NCBI RefSeq assembly: GCF_011745365.1
Contig: NW_024468910.1
Coordinates: forward strand, 2,260,068 to 2,324,067
Direction of reading: 5' to 3'
Length of the DNA: 64,000 nt
DNA from: Cryphonectria parasitica EP155
Taxonomy: Eukaryota > Ascomycota > Sordariomycetes > Diaporthales > Cryphonectriaceae
Every line of letters starts with the position of its first letter. Position 1 is the stretch's first letter. Under the pieces are notes generated by a model. It ran no database searches, was not told where the DNA came from, and worked only from the letters and a program-made list of their open reading frames with translations. This document shows, piece by piece, positions 23,627-34,867 of the stretch. Both the position numbers and the translations under genes were made by a program.

Positions 23627-25470
23627 GAATAATAATAAGGATGAATGCTGCTAGGTTCTCAGACAAGGAAGGGCAGCGCTGGGCAGCCAAGGAACTGTGC
23701 TTCGAGACGAACAAGTCCACACCCACAACACACGACGCGCACGCACACAGAATAATAACCGCAGCACACCCACAAACACACCCACACACAAGACTGCGGG
23801 GTAGCGCCCTGTCGTCTGGGGATCGGCGTCTCGTGACAAGGGGGGGAGCGGGAGGGAGGGAGGCTGGAGAGAGCTTTCGAGTATGGGATGAGGGATGTGA
23901 GTCGAAAGACAGCCGTCTGTTTGTGTGTCTCTCTCTCTCACTCTCTCTCTGTGGGTGTGTCTGGTGAGTGGATCGAACCCACAACAAGAGACACAGTGCT
24001 CGACTATATATGTGTGAGGGGAGAGGGAAAGTAAGTATTACAGACAACATACGCGAGTCGAGATGGGAAAGGGAGGGATGTTGGCACAAGGAAGGAAGCA
24101 CTAGGGATGATCATCAGCTAATGCCAGCCACACAGCAAACAAGCAGCAGTCACTGCCCTTCAGGCTTCAGGGCTGTGACCACTACTGACCACTAAATATC
24201 ACTGCAATACTATGCGCTTTACCCTGCCCGCTGGCTGTTCTGCCCTCAGCCCTGTCCCAGCTTTATCTTGCTTTTTCTCTTTCTCTCTTTTTCCTTTTCG
24301 TTTCCCTTCCCCCATCCTTTTATTCTTTTTCTTCTCTTCTTTTGCTTACAGCGCATTGCCACGCATACATGCATGCAAGAGAAGAAGAGAAGCCCCCAGC
24401 AAGACCCAAGCATAGTCCAGTAGTAAAGCGCCTAGAAACGGAGCCCTTTACCCCTCTCTCTTACCAGCCCACCAACTACAGCCCAAGGCCCCACTATTAT
24501 CACCTCCGTTGGTCTGCAGCTACAGGGGGCGATGGCCGCATTCCTTCTGTACCTGGTCAAGGTTATCATCCTTCCTCGCCATCAGCTAGCGCTCCAGGGT
24601 GAGGTGGGACCAGCAGGTTGCAATCGAAAGCTGCTTGTCTTCAGCTGCAGTGCGACACCGTCAAACAATTTTTTATTACTATTACAGCACACATGCACGT
24701 GTGTACAGATGGAGTTGCCCTAATTTGAGAATCAGCTTGCCGTCAGTAACACCACCAGCATGCGAATTCATCCAAATATCTCTCAGAAAATTGCTACGAG
24801 GAGGCCTCATCTCTCTCTCCCTTCGATCGGGGCTCGCAGTGTTGGAGGAGCGGCAGGGCGCGCATAGTGGTTGATGCATCTGGCAAATCCTTCCTCCCTC
24901 GCTCCCCTCCCGCCCTCATTTCTTACTTCTATTTGTACACCTGAACCAGCTGATGATTACTATGATTTTCCCATTGAGACGGATCTGTAGACGAGCTGCC
25001 TCTCTGATCCGCGATGTAACCACCTGATACTTTCACGGTGCAGACGCAATATGCCGCCGCGCCCTCAAAAGCGGGCTAACACAATGCACGTCAACGCCAT
25101 TTCCCCACAGGCTCAGCCTCGTTCCACAGCAAAAGACTTTTCTACGGTACAGTACAACCTTGAGAAGAACGAGAAGGTAATAAAAGCGGGAAAAATCCAA
25201 GAAACAAAAGGATAAAGTTGCCCTCCGGGGCAGTGAATGCTGCGTGATAGGAAGCATCTCGTACTACAAATGGCGTCGGCATATCCGGACCAACTTAAGC
25301 ACCTGTGGCAGTGCACACACGCGCGCGCGACAGAGAAAGAGGCAGAGAGAGTTTACTTTGTCCTCGGCTTGGACAACATGACCAAGTCGCACGCAGGCGA
25401 GCAGCCATGGCAGTGAGGCGAAGAAACCAACAAGTCCTTTCGTGATTCTTTTGCCATGCCGTATGGTCGA
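23627..25470. other. Annexin upstream region; no gene seen
   Basis: Contains GT/CT-rich leader-like sequence to about 24100 and A/T-rich sequence thereafter. The 177-codon minus-strand frame 23568-24101 overlaps the annexin start in another frame and is simple-sequence rich. Nothing further can be supported. Confidence 0.45.
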
Positions 25471-25479
25471 GGGCCCCCC

Positions 25480-25827
25480 CTCCCCCCTCCTTCTGTCAGA
25501 CACAATATGACAGAATGGCATTGTCTTGTGTGTGTAAGGATCGACACGGGAGAGAGTCTTTGGTGAATTAGCTCCTGCCTGGTACTCATGGCCGGAGGAG
25601 CCGTTGCTGACAGCTTGGCCGTCACAATGCGGCTCTGCAGCGGCACATAGCTCCACATACGATTGATGACAGGAATGTGCATTGATTCCATCAGCCTGTC
25701 TTTGACGGAGCGAACGCCAAACTCAGGATATTCATACTCTTGCCTCTTTGGGGCTGGCTGGCTGTCAGTCCATGCGAGGGCCTTCCTCGGGATTTGCCTA
25801 CTTGTTCTTATAGAAGCTGTCAGACAT
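25480..25827 (-). CDS. Possible small spliced gene, unknown function (3' end not defined)
   Basis: On the minus strand an ATG at 25827 (context GAAAGATGT) opens MSDSFYKNK. A 58-nt intron (25801-25744, donor GTAGGC, branch CTGAC) would join it in frame to QEYEYPEFGVRSVKDRLMES and then MHIPVINR. This part looks like genuine protein. A GTATGT follows at the end of HIPVINR and may be a second donor; the downstream exon could not be fixed, so the left coordinate is only a bound. I do not recognise the family. Confidence 0.28.
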
Positions 25828-26306
25828 CTTTCTTTCCCAGTAGCTAATGTCCTCGAGGTGTCAGAAAGGCCACTTGACAGGAAGTGAGGCGAACTCGGTA
25901 GACGTTGACACTTGATGCCTCCCAACGTTTTGTTTTCCTTCTCGTTCCTTTTTTCTTCTTTCTTCCTTCACCTTCTTATCCATTTTCTGTCGAGCATGAT
26001 CGATACTGTATAGAAGCGCAGGTAATGTCACGCTTCGTTTGTGATTTGATCTGGCACCGTGGTGCGAATTGTGGGGTGGCGTCGTAAGTGGTTGGGTGTG
26101 CATTACTGTGCTCTTGCTGGCTACAACCATTTCAGGGTTCTTGATCCGAGTCCACAACCCCTGCCCGAACACCTCCTACTCGGCTTGGCAGAACAATGCT
26201 CGTGTGGTTGACAGTTGCCAATCTCGACTCAATAGTATCATCTATCTTGACCATCCATGCGCGAGCCAGCGCGGCTAAAAGTACCAGGGAATCCTACTGT
26301 TGTTTA

Positions 26307-26339
<33 letters not shown>

Positions 26340-27065
26340 TGCGTGAACGTTTCCAGGAGACAGCCAGCCCTAGCGGCGACCTCGACTGTTTCAGTATCTT
26401 CCCGGGGTCTCGCGAGCCAGAAACGAGTACAACTCGAGAGAAGACCTTTTTTCTTCTCCCTCCCTCCTCCATCTGAAACATACCTTCGAAATGTTGAAGC
26501 TTCCTTACCAGGCGGGTAGCAGTGTCTGGCAGTGAAAGCCCCTGGTGGCATGTGTAGCGGCAAGATTGGAAACGTCCGCGTTCAGATGATACACAATATG
26601 TTTAGATGACGTTGCACGGGCTCCCTGCGGAAATCACCTACTACTCTCTTGTATTATATACCAAGCAGATATTGCCCTTAGGATCCTTACAAACGAGGAT
26701 GGCACGATAGTCATCTGTTGCCAACAACCACCAAAGGAAAAGAAGAAGAAATCAAGACGTCTCCTTCAATATACTTTCATCCCGAAAATTAACCTGGAAG
26801 GTGTCCCCCGGCCAAGTGCACCTTACAATTTGATCATCTACCAAGAAAGCCAACAATCAAGACAACAACAAAACAAGATCGCCTAGTCAAACAAAACGTG
26901 CGGGTCTTTTGGCTTGGGGGTTTTCCCCAGGATTGTCCACCTTGGAGCTCTTTACAAACAATATCATCATCTTCGATCGGCCAACCCTAGACCGACAACC
27001 ACTCCTTCATCGCGGGCATCCCCCAAACACACAAAAAGTCGGAGTTCCTCATCATCGACAAGAAG
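25828..27065. other. Intergenic with a (GT)n repeat and the leader of the 27-kb gene
   Basis: No convincing ORF. It includes a (GT)13 microsatellite (26314-26339), and A-rich leader sequence (26720-26890) before the plus-strand gene at 27066. Confidence 0.5.
26314..26339. repeat. (GT)13 microsatellite
   Basis: Uninterrupted dinucleotide repeat, preceded by tgcgtgtg-type imperfect units. Confidence 0.9.
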
Positions 27066-27788
27066 ATGGACCAGTCCGACAGGGCAGCAGTGATCGTCTG
27101 CCTGGGCCCGCACCCGCAGTCCCTGGACAAGACCATGCAGAGCCTCGTGGTGTGCTCGGGCATCCTCGACTACTTCCGCGCGACCCAGGGCCGCGGCTAC
27201 ATCATGACCATCAACTTCTCGGGCACGAGGCTGCTGCAGGCCCGCGACCCAGACGAGGCCCAGGCCTGCCTGCGCGAGGACTGCCGCGACTGGAGCGCCA
27301 TCCTGGCCCGCGCCGCCGAGCGCGCCCGCGCCGACGCCCCCGAGACCTGCCGCCACGTCGAGGTTGTCCTGGTCGGCACCAACGACTGCCCCGCCGGCGC
27401 CGCCGACCTGGACACGCTGTGCCGCCAGCTCAAGGCGCAGGGCATCCGCGTCAACGCCGTCGTCGTCGAGCCCGAGTCCCCCACCAGCGGCCGCACGCGC
27501 TCGTCGTTTGTCCCGGGCCTGGCGGGCGGCTGGATCGTGCTCGACGACGGCCCCGCGGGCGAGGCTCGCAGGCGCCAGACCGGACCGAACTGGGGCATGG
27601 TGCAGATCGCCCGCGGGACGGGGGGCCTGACGCTGATGCCAAATGCCGAGGGGAAGCTCGCCATCTACCAGCTCTTTACCGAGATCTTTCGGCGCTGGGG
27701 CGAACAGTACTGGAGCATGGCTGCTGCCCACAAGGCGAAGACGTCGCAAGTTGTCACGAGGGATAATACAGTCGGGCTGTCGTCATGA
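27066..27788 (+). CDS. Unknown protein with degenerate vWA-like pattern
   Basis: Intronless 240-residue frame with very strong G/C at third positions, unlike its flanks, which supports it as coding. The ATG at 27066 has an AAGATGG context. The strand order looks like a von Willebrand factor A fold: a first hydrophobic strand (AAVIVCLG), an amphipathic helix, a strand GRGYIMTINFSGTRLLQ, a strand HVEVVLVGTND followed by DLDTLCRQLKAQGIRVNAVVV, and a last helix near QLFTEIFRRWGEQYW. The MIDAS metal site (DxSxS) is absent: GPHPQS stands where it would be. There is no signal peptide or TM helix, so it is probably cytosolic or nuclear. The fold is inferred from pattern only; no named family is recognised. 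Confidence 0.7.
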   Translation: MDQSDRAAVIVCLGPHPQSLDKTMQSLVVCSGILDYFRATQGRGYIMTINFSGTRLLQARDPDEAQACLREDCRDWSAILARAAERARADAPETCRHVEVVLVGTNDCPAGAADLDTLCRQLKAQGIRVNAVVVEPESPTSGRTRSSFVPGLAGGWIVLDDGPAGEARRRQTGPNWGMVQIARGTGGLTLMPNAEGKLAIYQLFTEIFRRWGEQYWSMAAAHKAKTSQVVTRDNTVGLSS

Positions 27789-28159
27789 GGGGCCTCTTGT
27801 CAGGGCTGGCTGGTAGGACTAGAGTTTGGGAGCGGTAGGGCGAGGCTGTGACGGGGCAAAGAGTCACAAATTCGAGTGCGAAGAGAAACGAAGATATAAG
27901 GGGGGAATTAATGGTGTGGAACAAGGCAGACTTTGAGCTGACAGTGTGTCTCCTGGACTGCGTAGGAGGTCGAGTCTCTTTTCTTCTCCTGTCAGGACGA
28001 TGGCGGGGAGTAATAGAGACGTTCATGATGTAATGATGATGATGAGGAGTCGGAGGGGGAGGAAGACATATATTGATATACACCTTTTTGTATGATAAGT
28101 TTCGATTCATGAGAGAAGCCTTTTTTTTTTTTTTTTTTGGTCGTGGTACGCATCCATCA
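27789..28159. other. Convergent intergenic spacer
   Basis: Holds 3' flanks of the 27-kb plus-strand gene and the small minus-strand gene, with a T18 run at 28122-28139. No other gene is seen. Confidence 0.6.
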
Positions 28160-28429
28160 TCACACTCTCTGCGAGCCACTCACGGCCACCACGCGAAGCC
28201 TCATTGCCAGTTCTCGCCTCTGTGCCATCCGTCGACGGTAAGCCCTGCGCTTCTGACATCTCCAGATCGACACAGCAACCGTCAATAAGAACCAGGCGCC
28301 GATTGCTAGCCCTATGGCCATCCGCCTCCCGCGCGAGAGATCGGCCGTGAGAGACTTGTTGGCGATGCGGATCAGTATAGCGCGCGTAATGCCCGGGGTG
28401 ATGCGGGTGTGAAGGTCCTTGGGTGCCAT
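28160..28429 (-). CDS. Small single-pass membrane protein, unknown function
   Basis: 89 residues from the ATG at 28429. Codons are G/C-ending more than in the flanks. The N-terminal half is amphipathic (DLHTRITPGITRAILIRIAN), a TM helix follows (GLAIGAWFLLTVAVSIW), and the tail is strongly basic (RCQKRRAYRRRMAQRREL), predicting a cytosolic C-terminus. It lies between the 27-kb gene and GPI2. An upstream in-frame extension to 28558 exists but looks non-coding. It could be a small organelle-membrane or ER protein; no family is recognised. Confidence 0.45.
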   Translation of the reverse strand: MAPKDLHTRITPGITRAILIRIANKSLTADLSRGRRMAIGLAIGAWFLLTVAVSIWRCQKRRAYRRRMAQRRELAMRLRVVAVSGSQRV

Positions 28430-29126
28430 TATTCTTCTCTTGTGAGTTGGACGGGCACGCCAATGTTGGTCTGTGAAGCAAACCGAGGTCAAAAGTCTGT
28501 CGTGGGCTTCAAGGCGGTGCTTGGCACTGGCTGAGATGGGCAGAGACAAGCAGAACAAGCAACGTTAATTCGCATGAGCAAAGTTCGAGTTGCCAAGTCC
28601 TTGCGCCGCAGCAAGGCTTGCTTGGGACCTGGAATATACATATATATATATATATATATATCTATATGCAAAGGAGTGACTACTGATTCTTGGCTTCTTA
28701 TCAATTTTTCCACTTGACCTTACTTCCCTGCCCTGCATTTCTATTCCATTCTTACGCTGGTCCCGATAAACCTGGCTGTCAGCAGGGTAAGCAATGGTCC
28801 CAGAGTCCATTCTCCGTTTGGCTTGGCGGTATGCCCTTGTTCATGTAGTTGACCAGGCTGTAACCACCATATGGGAAAGAGGAGAGGAGGGGGGGGGGGG
28901 GGGGCGGGGTTGGGAGACCCAGAGTGCAAGCCTTGAAGGGAAGGAAAGGGAATCTTGTCGCACACATGAAAAGTGGTTTCTGCAGGCTGTGAGCTGGACA
29001 TACCCGGGAAGTCTGAAGCGATGTGGACGACAAGAGAAACTTACATTTTGAGTCTCCAGTTGAAAAGTAGCATTTACATATTATACATCTATCCTGTTGA
29101 AAACTTATCCAAAAACGAAGCTCTTG
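28430..29126. other. Intergenic with a TA repeat and a G17 run
   Basis: Contains (TA)n at 28638-28661 and a G17 homopolymer at 28888-28904, then the 3' flank of the minus-strand GPI2 gene. No gene is seen. Confidence 0.6.
28638..28661. repeat. (TA)n microsatellite
   Basis: Uninterrupted TA dinucleotides; interrupted copies flank both sides. Confidence 0.85.
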
Positions 29127-30970
29127 TCAATCACCATCCCAGTGCCTCCTACTGATAATAATCGGCCTCGCAGGATCCCACGGTCCATAGATTTCGTTCT
29201 TGTATTTCTGCAACCCAATCAACCACCAGCTGCACCCGCCCATAGCGACCGCAGAAATCAGACAGCCTACGACCATACCCAACAGACCGCTTTTCCACGG
29301 CCAAGGGGCGGCCCCGCAGGCAGCAGGCGTCTCGCAGTCTGCTGCGCCGAGGATCATGCCCACGCCGCCGCCAGCACCGAGAACGAGCAGCACTGTCAGG
29401 ACGACGTGGTATCGCCAGGAGCGGTGGCGGGCGTAGCGTCTGAAGACGGGGAACAGCCCAAAGACCTCGATGGAGAAGAGCGTCAGGCTGAACACCTCCC
29501 CTGTGGAGGGCAGCCGGCTCGCGAGCACGGTAGATGCCATCAGTGCGGCATTGGTAGAAAGCGAGGCCACCGGGAACTTGTTTACGCCGACCCAGGTTCC
29601 CGAGTAGTCGAAAAAGAAGATGTTGATGGTAAGAAGCCAGAAGGACATGGCCCAGATGCTGTCGGAGGATGTGGACCTGGTCAGGGATTTGAGGATAGGA
29701 GAGAGACCCAGCAATGTAAAGTAGATGAGAATGGCAGACTTGATGGTGTTCATGCGGAGGTGGGCTCGGCCGCCTCGCAGAGGAGAAGAAGGCCTGTGTC
29801 GCGGTGGTGATAGACTGGACCGGTCGGTAGGTGAAGACGTGCGCCGCGATGTGGTACGTCCGGTATTTGTGCCGGCCATGCTTCCTTGGGATGCTGCAGA
29901 TACAAGTGACGATGCTGACGTGGAATAGGGCCTAGAGGAGAGTACATGATTCGCGGCGCTGCTGGTGGCGCTCGACAGCTGTATATGGCTGCTGGCCGGC
30001 GGGCTGAGCAGGTTGGTGGTCGAGTTCTCGGCTGATGGCAAGGTAGACACGCTGCTGTTTGTTGCCGTCGTAGCTTGCGATGTCGGAACCAAGTCCTCTG
30101 TCTGTCCTCCGTTGCCACTGCCGCCCACTCCTGAGTTTCTCTTCTCGTCGTGTTGGAGCCGAGTCGACCGGCGGTATCGACTTGCGTTGATGGATCTCGT
30201 CCTATGCAGACCCTCGAGGTCGTCGTTCTCGGTCTCCTTGCCCACCCACCAGTCCCACAGAATCCAACCAGCGGATGTAGCGATGCTGCCCCAGCCGACA
30301 ACGGCCACGGGGCTCACACGCTGCAGATGGATGCCTACGAAGCATACAACGAATATGATGACGGTGCAGACATGCTGGACGATAACCGTCGAGTCGGCAA
30401 CCAGAGGCCAAAATTCGTAAGGCTTGAGCCGGGGATTGCGCTGGAGGTTCTCGAGGAATGTCGCTTGATCGGTAAAATTATCCGGGTCTACACGCGTGAG
30501 AGACAAGGTTTGTGTTAAATTCGCGATCAGTGAACTAAAAGAGTGGTCTTTTCTCCTGCAACCCCTTGACATGGCTCACATGACTGCTTCACCCATAGCA
30601 ACTTCTTCCACGGCCTCTTTCTCCTTCGGCTTTGACTCCTGCTGCCGGGCTCCTTGCTGCGCATCCGCAGACGCCGCGAGACCACATGGCTGGTCCCATT
30701 CGAGGTCGACTCGAAACCATTCCATCGGGTTGGGGGTGACGCCGCGAGGAAGGCATCCTCTGGCGCAAGATGCGAGGGATCTGGACGCCCCGGCTGGACT
30801 TGCTGCTGCTGCTGCTGTGGTAGTGGTAGTAGTGGGCGACTACCTGTAGCAGCAATGGTCCGGGAGGGAGTCGGTGCTGTGACCGAACGGGCCAGAGGCG
30901 GTATACTATGGTCACCACCGGGCGCGGAGCTGAAGGTAGTAGAGGTCTGCAGCCCTGAAGAGGGTGCCAT
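29127..30970 (-). CDS. GPI2: GPI-GlcNAc transferase subunit Gpi2 (PIG-C)
   Basis: Subunit of the ER complex that transfers GlcNAc to phosphatidylinositol, the first step of GPI-anchor synthesis. Exons (minus strand) 30970-30580 and 30487-29127 with a 92-nt intron give 583 residues. The split codon restores the family signature KKLLWVKQSYPDNFTDQ followed by FLENLQRN, then YEFWPLVADSTVIVQH before the first TM helices. C-terminal landmarks include SFWLLTINIFFFDYSGTW and FSLTLFSIEVFGLFPVFRR. Multiple hydrophobic helices fit the polytopic family. Two fungal additions are visible: a 120-residue disordered N-terminus with a polyGln stretch, and a Ser/Thr-rich insert of about 150 residues between the first and second TM groups. 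The start at 30970 is the first ATG of the open frame. Confidence 0.9.
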
Positions 30971-33900
30971 GGCGGCTATACAGGCACGCGTGATGACCCC
31001 ATCCACAAGCGTACCGTTGGTAATGATGGGGGGGGGGGATGTATAAATTGTGTTGTTTTGGTGTTTCGTTGGAAGCTGATTCGGTAGCAAACTGACGTAG
31101 CGCGTATTTAGTAACTATGGTAGAGTGCCTAAGTTTAGCGATAGTGAAATTGGACCATTCACGCTGGGGCAGAAGCAATGTGAGCGATAAGAGAATCAGA
31201 CGGCTGATAAGAAAACGTGGCGCAGGAGTACACATCTCAGCCGCATGCGCCACAGTTACACCCAAAAGCTCCCTGGTGGCTGGGGGTGTTGTACTACTTT
31301 TTCCTTTCCAGCCTCCGTCCTCTGGAATGTCTAAATCACGCTCTCCGTTTTCATGACCGCGTCCGACTCACGCAAACAGATTGGCACTTCAATTGCAACC
31401 GCCCCACCGTTCTTCTTGCCTGCTCGCACCCTCACGAAATCTACCTTGTCTGGTAAATGGGGCAAAGGGCGAGGCTCGCTCCGTCGCGAACAGGTGGTGG
31501 GTTTGGGTCCCTGTTCCAGCAGCTTCAGCATCATGCGACGACGAAACGTCTCATTTGTCAGGCCTGAGCATTTGTCCATAACGGGCCCCTTTTGGCCTTT
31601 TCAGCATTGCGCCGAAAGAGTTGAGACAATTCACTTGCATGTCTTGCCTTGGCACCTGTCATTTGCATACTTTGTACCATAGTTACAAAGGTGAAATTGT
31701 CTCATTGTTTTTACATGTACTATGATAGTATTGCAATCTGCCCCTCCAACCATCATCGCATGCAGACGGACATAGCACCTGGGAATATCCCTTCCCCCCG
31801 GATCAATCAATCGTCACGACCATGATCTAATGTGACTGGTTCCAAAACGGAGATCTTGTCATTTGGCAGTGCAGTGCAGGCGATCAAGAAGACACGGAAC
31901 TCTGGACAGGACACATTGCAGGATGTGCTGGCGCCGCCACATCTCTTCAGCCTTGTGCTTTTTGAAGTGCAGGGCTTGGTCGATCAACCTGCTAGGTCTG
32001 GAACAGCCTCGAATAATGCATACTATTGGTAATCCGCACAAAAGGTTGTCTGCTTGCTGGAGGCCGGGGAAGGGGAGGCAGTGCTCTTCTAGCATGGGTT
32101 ATTCATGTTCAGATGGAACTTGTCCCGTATTACTCTACACCCAAACCCGTGCTTGGCGTCGGACGGCGCAACATGAGGCGCCAAGGACAACATCCAAGCG
32201 GCCGATAGCTTGCTGGTAGACAGGTCCGGTCTGGCCAGAGTTACCAGAGGAGTCCTTGCTGCAGCTCAAGGGCGCGCATCCAGGTTGCTGCCGAAGCTCA
32301 CGAGACTAACGCCCACCGGCCCACCCACAGCAGTAGCAGCAGTACTAGCATCGCATCGGGACCCGTTCCATTCGTACCATAGTAATGGTGGACTGTCTCC
32401 CGGTACTTGGTTCCCTCGCGACGACGCAGCGTTCTGGAACAAGCTGGCGCCAGCAAGTCAAGACGCTAGGGTGAGGATGTCCCACCGACGCTGCCCTGCC
32501 AAGCCCCGAAGCCAATGGGATCCATTCGAACCAGAATATTCTATAACCACCGACTTTCTTCTGCGCTGCATAATTGCTGGAGGGCATTCCGACCGGCTGT
32601 GTGGTGACAAGGAGGGGATGAACTTCGTAACAAATGTCGATCAGGCGAAACACCATCCCAAGGGGTATGGAGGAGGGATGTGGGAAATAACCAGCACTTC
32701 TTAGCTGACCGGCTTATATGCAGCACCATTTAAGCTTGAAGTTTAGCGTTTGGATAGCGTCGACAGGGGAGCAGTCAGTCAGTTAGTCAGTCAGTCCACT
32801 GCCTTTTTCTCTCTTCTTCCTCTGCAGTGCGGTCTAAGTAGCTAGGTAAAAGTGCACGTGCAGGTCGCCTTCAGCCCAATTGGACCCCCCCTCCACCAAG
32901 CAGATCCTTGTGCAGGTGGCCTCGACCCGGGGAAAGTCGAGACGGGTAACTAAGAAAAAGCGGCCCCTCGAGGTCCGCTGCCACCGTATAGTACGATCCT
33001 GGGGTTGCTGCCGCGCGCTGCTTTTGGACTACTGTTCAGCCACTTCACCTGACCCTCGCAAAAATCGTGTCCGGGTGTATGGATTCGGAACGCCTCGTTC
33101 GGGTTATCTTAGTGGTGGTGAAGCCCAGAAGTAATATAGTTTACTATTGAACAAAATCTAAAGGATCTCCCCTCCTCACCCTCGTCGTTACTCATCTGTT
33201 CCGTCACTGTTCATCCACTCTCGCTCTGTCTGTCTTGCGCCTGTCTCTCTGTCTCGTCTGTCCTGGCATTCGAACAAAAGAAAAAGGGTAACAATACGCA
33301 CAGAATTTGCCCTTCACCCAATCTCTTGGCCATTCCTCAAGACAGGGCAAGTATAACCTGTGGACGCCCATCTCCCTTCCCTGAGGCCTTTCCCGTCCAC
33401 CCCACGCAAAGCTGTTTCACCTGGCTCCGGGACCCCAGCACTTTTGTGACGCTTCACCGAAACTCAAAACCCATATCGAGCGAGATCAAAGCCTCTTTCT
33501 CCATCTCTCTTCGGAATCTTGCCGGGCGGCTGTCTGCCATCGCTTTCCTTCCTTGGCCACTTTTTTCGTCTCGTTTCTCCTCCTAGACTGAGGAACCCAT
33601 CCCTGGGTCTCGTTCGATCTTGGGCGAAACAGGAGGTCCCCAGAAAGAAGAAAGGAGACGAAGAATAGGAAGCAACGGCAATTAACAAATACATAACTCG
33701 ACTGGTTGGGCACGCCGTGGCATTTCTTCTTCGGACCTTTTTTGGATCGCAACACGCCGGCACGTCCAATTTGTCTTAGACAGGCTCAAGACATTACATT
33801 CATTCACCCCTCAGGAAGGAAGACCAAACACGTTTAATTCCCATAATCTATATCTCTTGGTGTTTTCATTCCCTTCAATACGGTCGGCACCACTTTTCAA

Positions 33901-34010
33901 TTAATTATCCCGTCTATATTCTCGGCTTCCCCCCCCCCCCCGCCCCTCCTTCTCACTTTCTCGAAAGAAGAAAAAGACACGGAAAACAGACAGACAACCA
34001 GTTGCCCAAC
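30971..34010. other. Intergenic, GPI2 promoter and leader of the 34-kb gene
   Basis: About 3 kb without a recognisable gene. The 164-codon plus-strand frame 32210-32704 has no ATG near its start and no domain. A CAGT tetranucleotide repeat lies near 32771-32797, and C/T-rich leader-like sequence occurs at 33180-33580. A C13 run is at 33929-33941, just before the next gene. Confidence 0.5.
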
Positions 34011-34867
34011 ATGAAGGCCTGTCACCTCCTCAGCTCCCTCTATCTCACGCCGCTGGTACTGGCCGCACCAGTGGTCCATACATCGGTTCTCATTGCCGGA
34101 GCCGCAACTAGGACTGTCGTCCTCCGCACGGGTCCTGTTTCTCACACATCCCATTTCGACGGATCCTCGGCGCATATCATTGAAGATATGGACCCCAAAG
34201 CGCCAGAAGACGCATTATCATCATCACCGCCATTATCACCCTCGGCAGCGCTCGACTCGGAACGGCCCCTCACCACCGCAGAGCTCATGGCCCTCTCCAA
34301 CCCAGCACCTATCATGTCGACGTCACCATCCAAGAAGGGCCCGGAGGAGAGGCCTCTAGCTACCAAGGGCTCGGCCCTCTCGGTCGGCGCCCTCGTCGCC
34401 CCAGGAACCCAACCAGGAGACCAGGCACAGGTCCACGACATGGACAATGTCAAGCCATTTCTCGTCCCGGGGTATTATGTTTCCTCGCAGCGTGCAGACG
34501 TGCTCGTGGTGGCCTTGATTTTAGTCTTCGTGCTGGTCGTTCTCGCGGTGGAGACCTCAAGCCTCGTGGTTGGGATGTAAGATCTCTCCCCCCCCCCCCA
34601 AACGAGACTCCTCTTCTGAAGAGACGATCGTGTTCATGTACTGACCTTTTTCTTTCATATAGTGTATCGAAAGTTTTTAGATGTGGAAAGCATAGACGGA
34701 GTCTGGAGGATAAGGAACGGGGGCCAGTGGTTGTTGGTCTGATGATGGACTGTGGGTTGGATGGCGACGATGAGGGTCTTGCGCCATTTGCAGGGTACAG
34801 GCTCCGCGATGAGCAGAGGAGCTTAAGGCTACCCGAGAAGCTGGACGAGAAGGCCGCCTTGGTATGA
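34011..34867 (+). CDS. Signal-peptide, single-TM protein of unknown function
   Basis: Exons 34011-34576 and 34663-34867, joined across an 86-nt intron (donor GTAAGA, branch CTGAC, acceptor ATATAG), give 256 residues. It starts with a clean signal peptide (MKACHLLSSLYLTPLVLAAP), then a Ser/Pro-rich lumenal or extracellular part of about 140 residues, one TM helix near 164-188 (VLVVALILVFVLVVLAV) and a 65-residue cytosolic tail that begins basic (SKVFRCGKHRRSLEDKERG). This is a type I membrane topology. It could be a plasma-membrane or cell-wall-proximal protein. No family is recognised. The ATG context CCAACATGA is good; three upstream codons without ATG were ignored. Confidence 0.72.

Noticed and set aside
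23960..24000. GGGTTCGATCC on the minus strand, tRNA-like
   Set aside because: T-stem pairing fails at the ends and no D-arm or anticodon arm is found upstream.
32510..32560. Minus-strand GGTTCGAAT resembling a tRNA B box
   Set aside because: No pairing T-stem and no A box or acceptor stem at the right distance.
32210..32704. 164-codon plus-strand frame
   Set aside because: No ATG near the start, no recognised motif, composition like flanking DNA.
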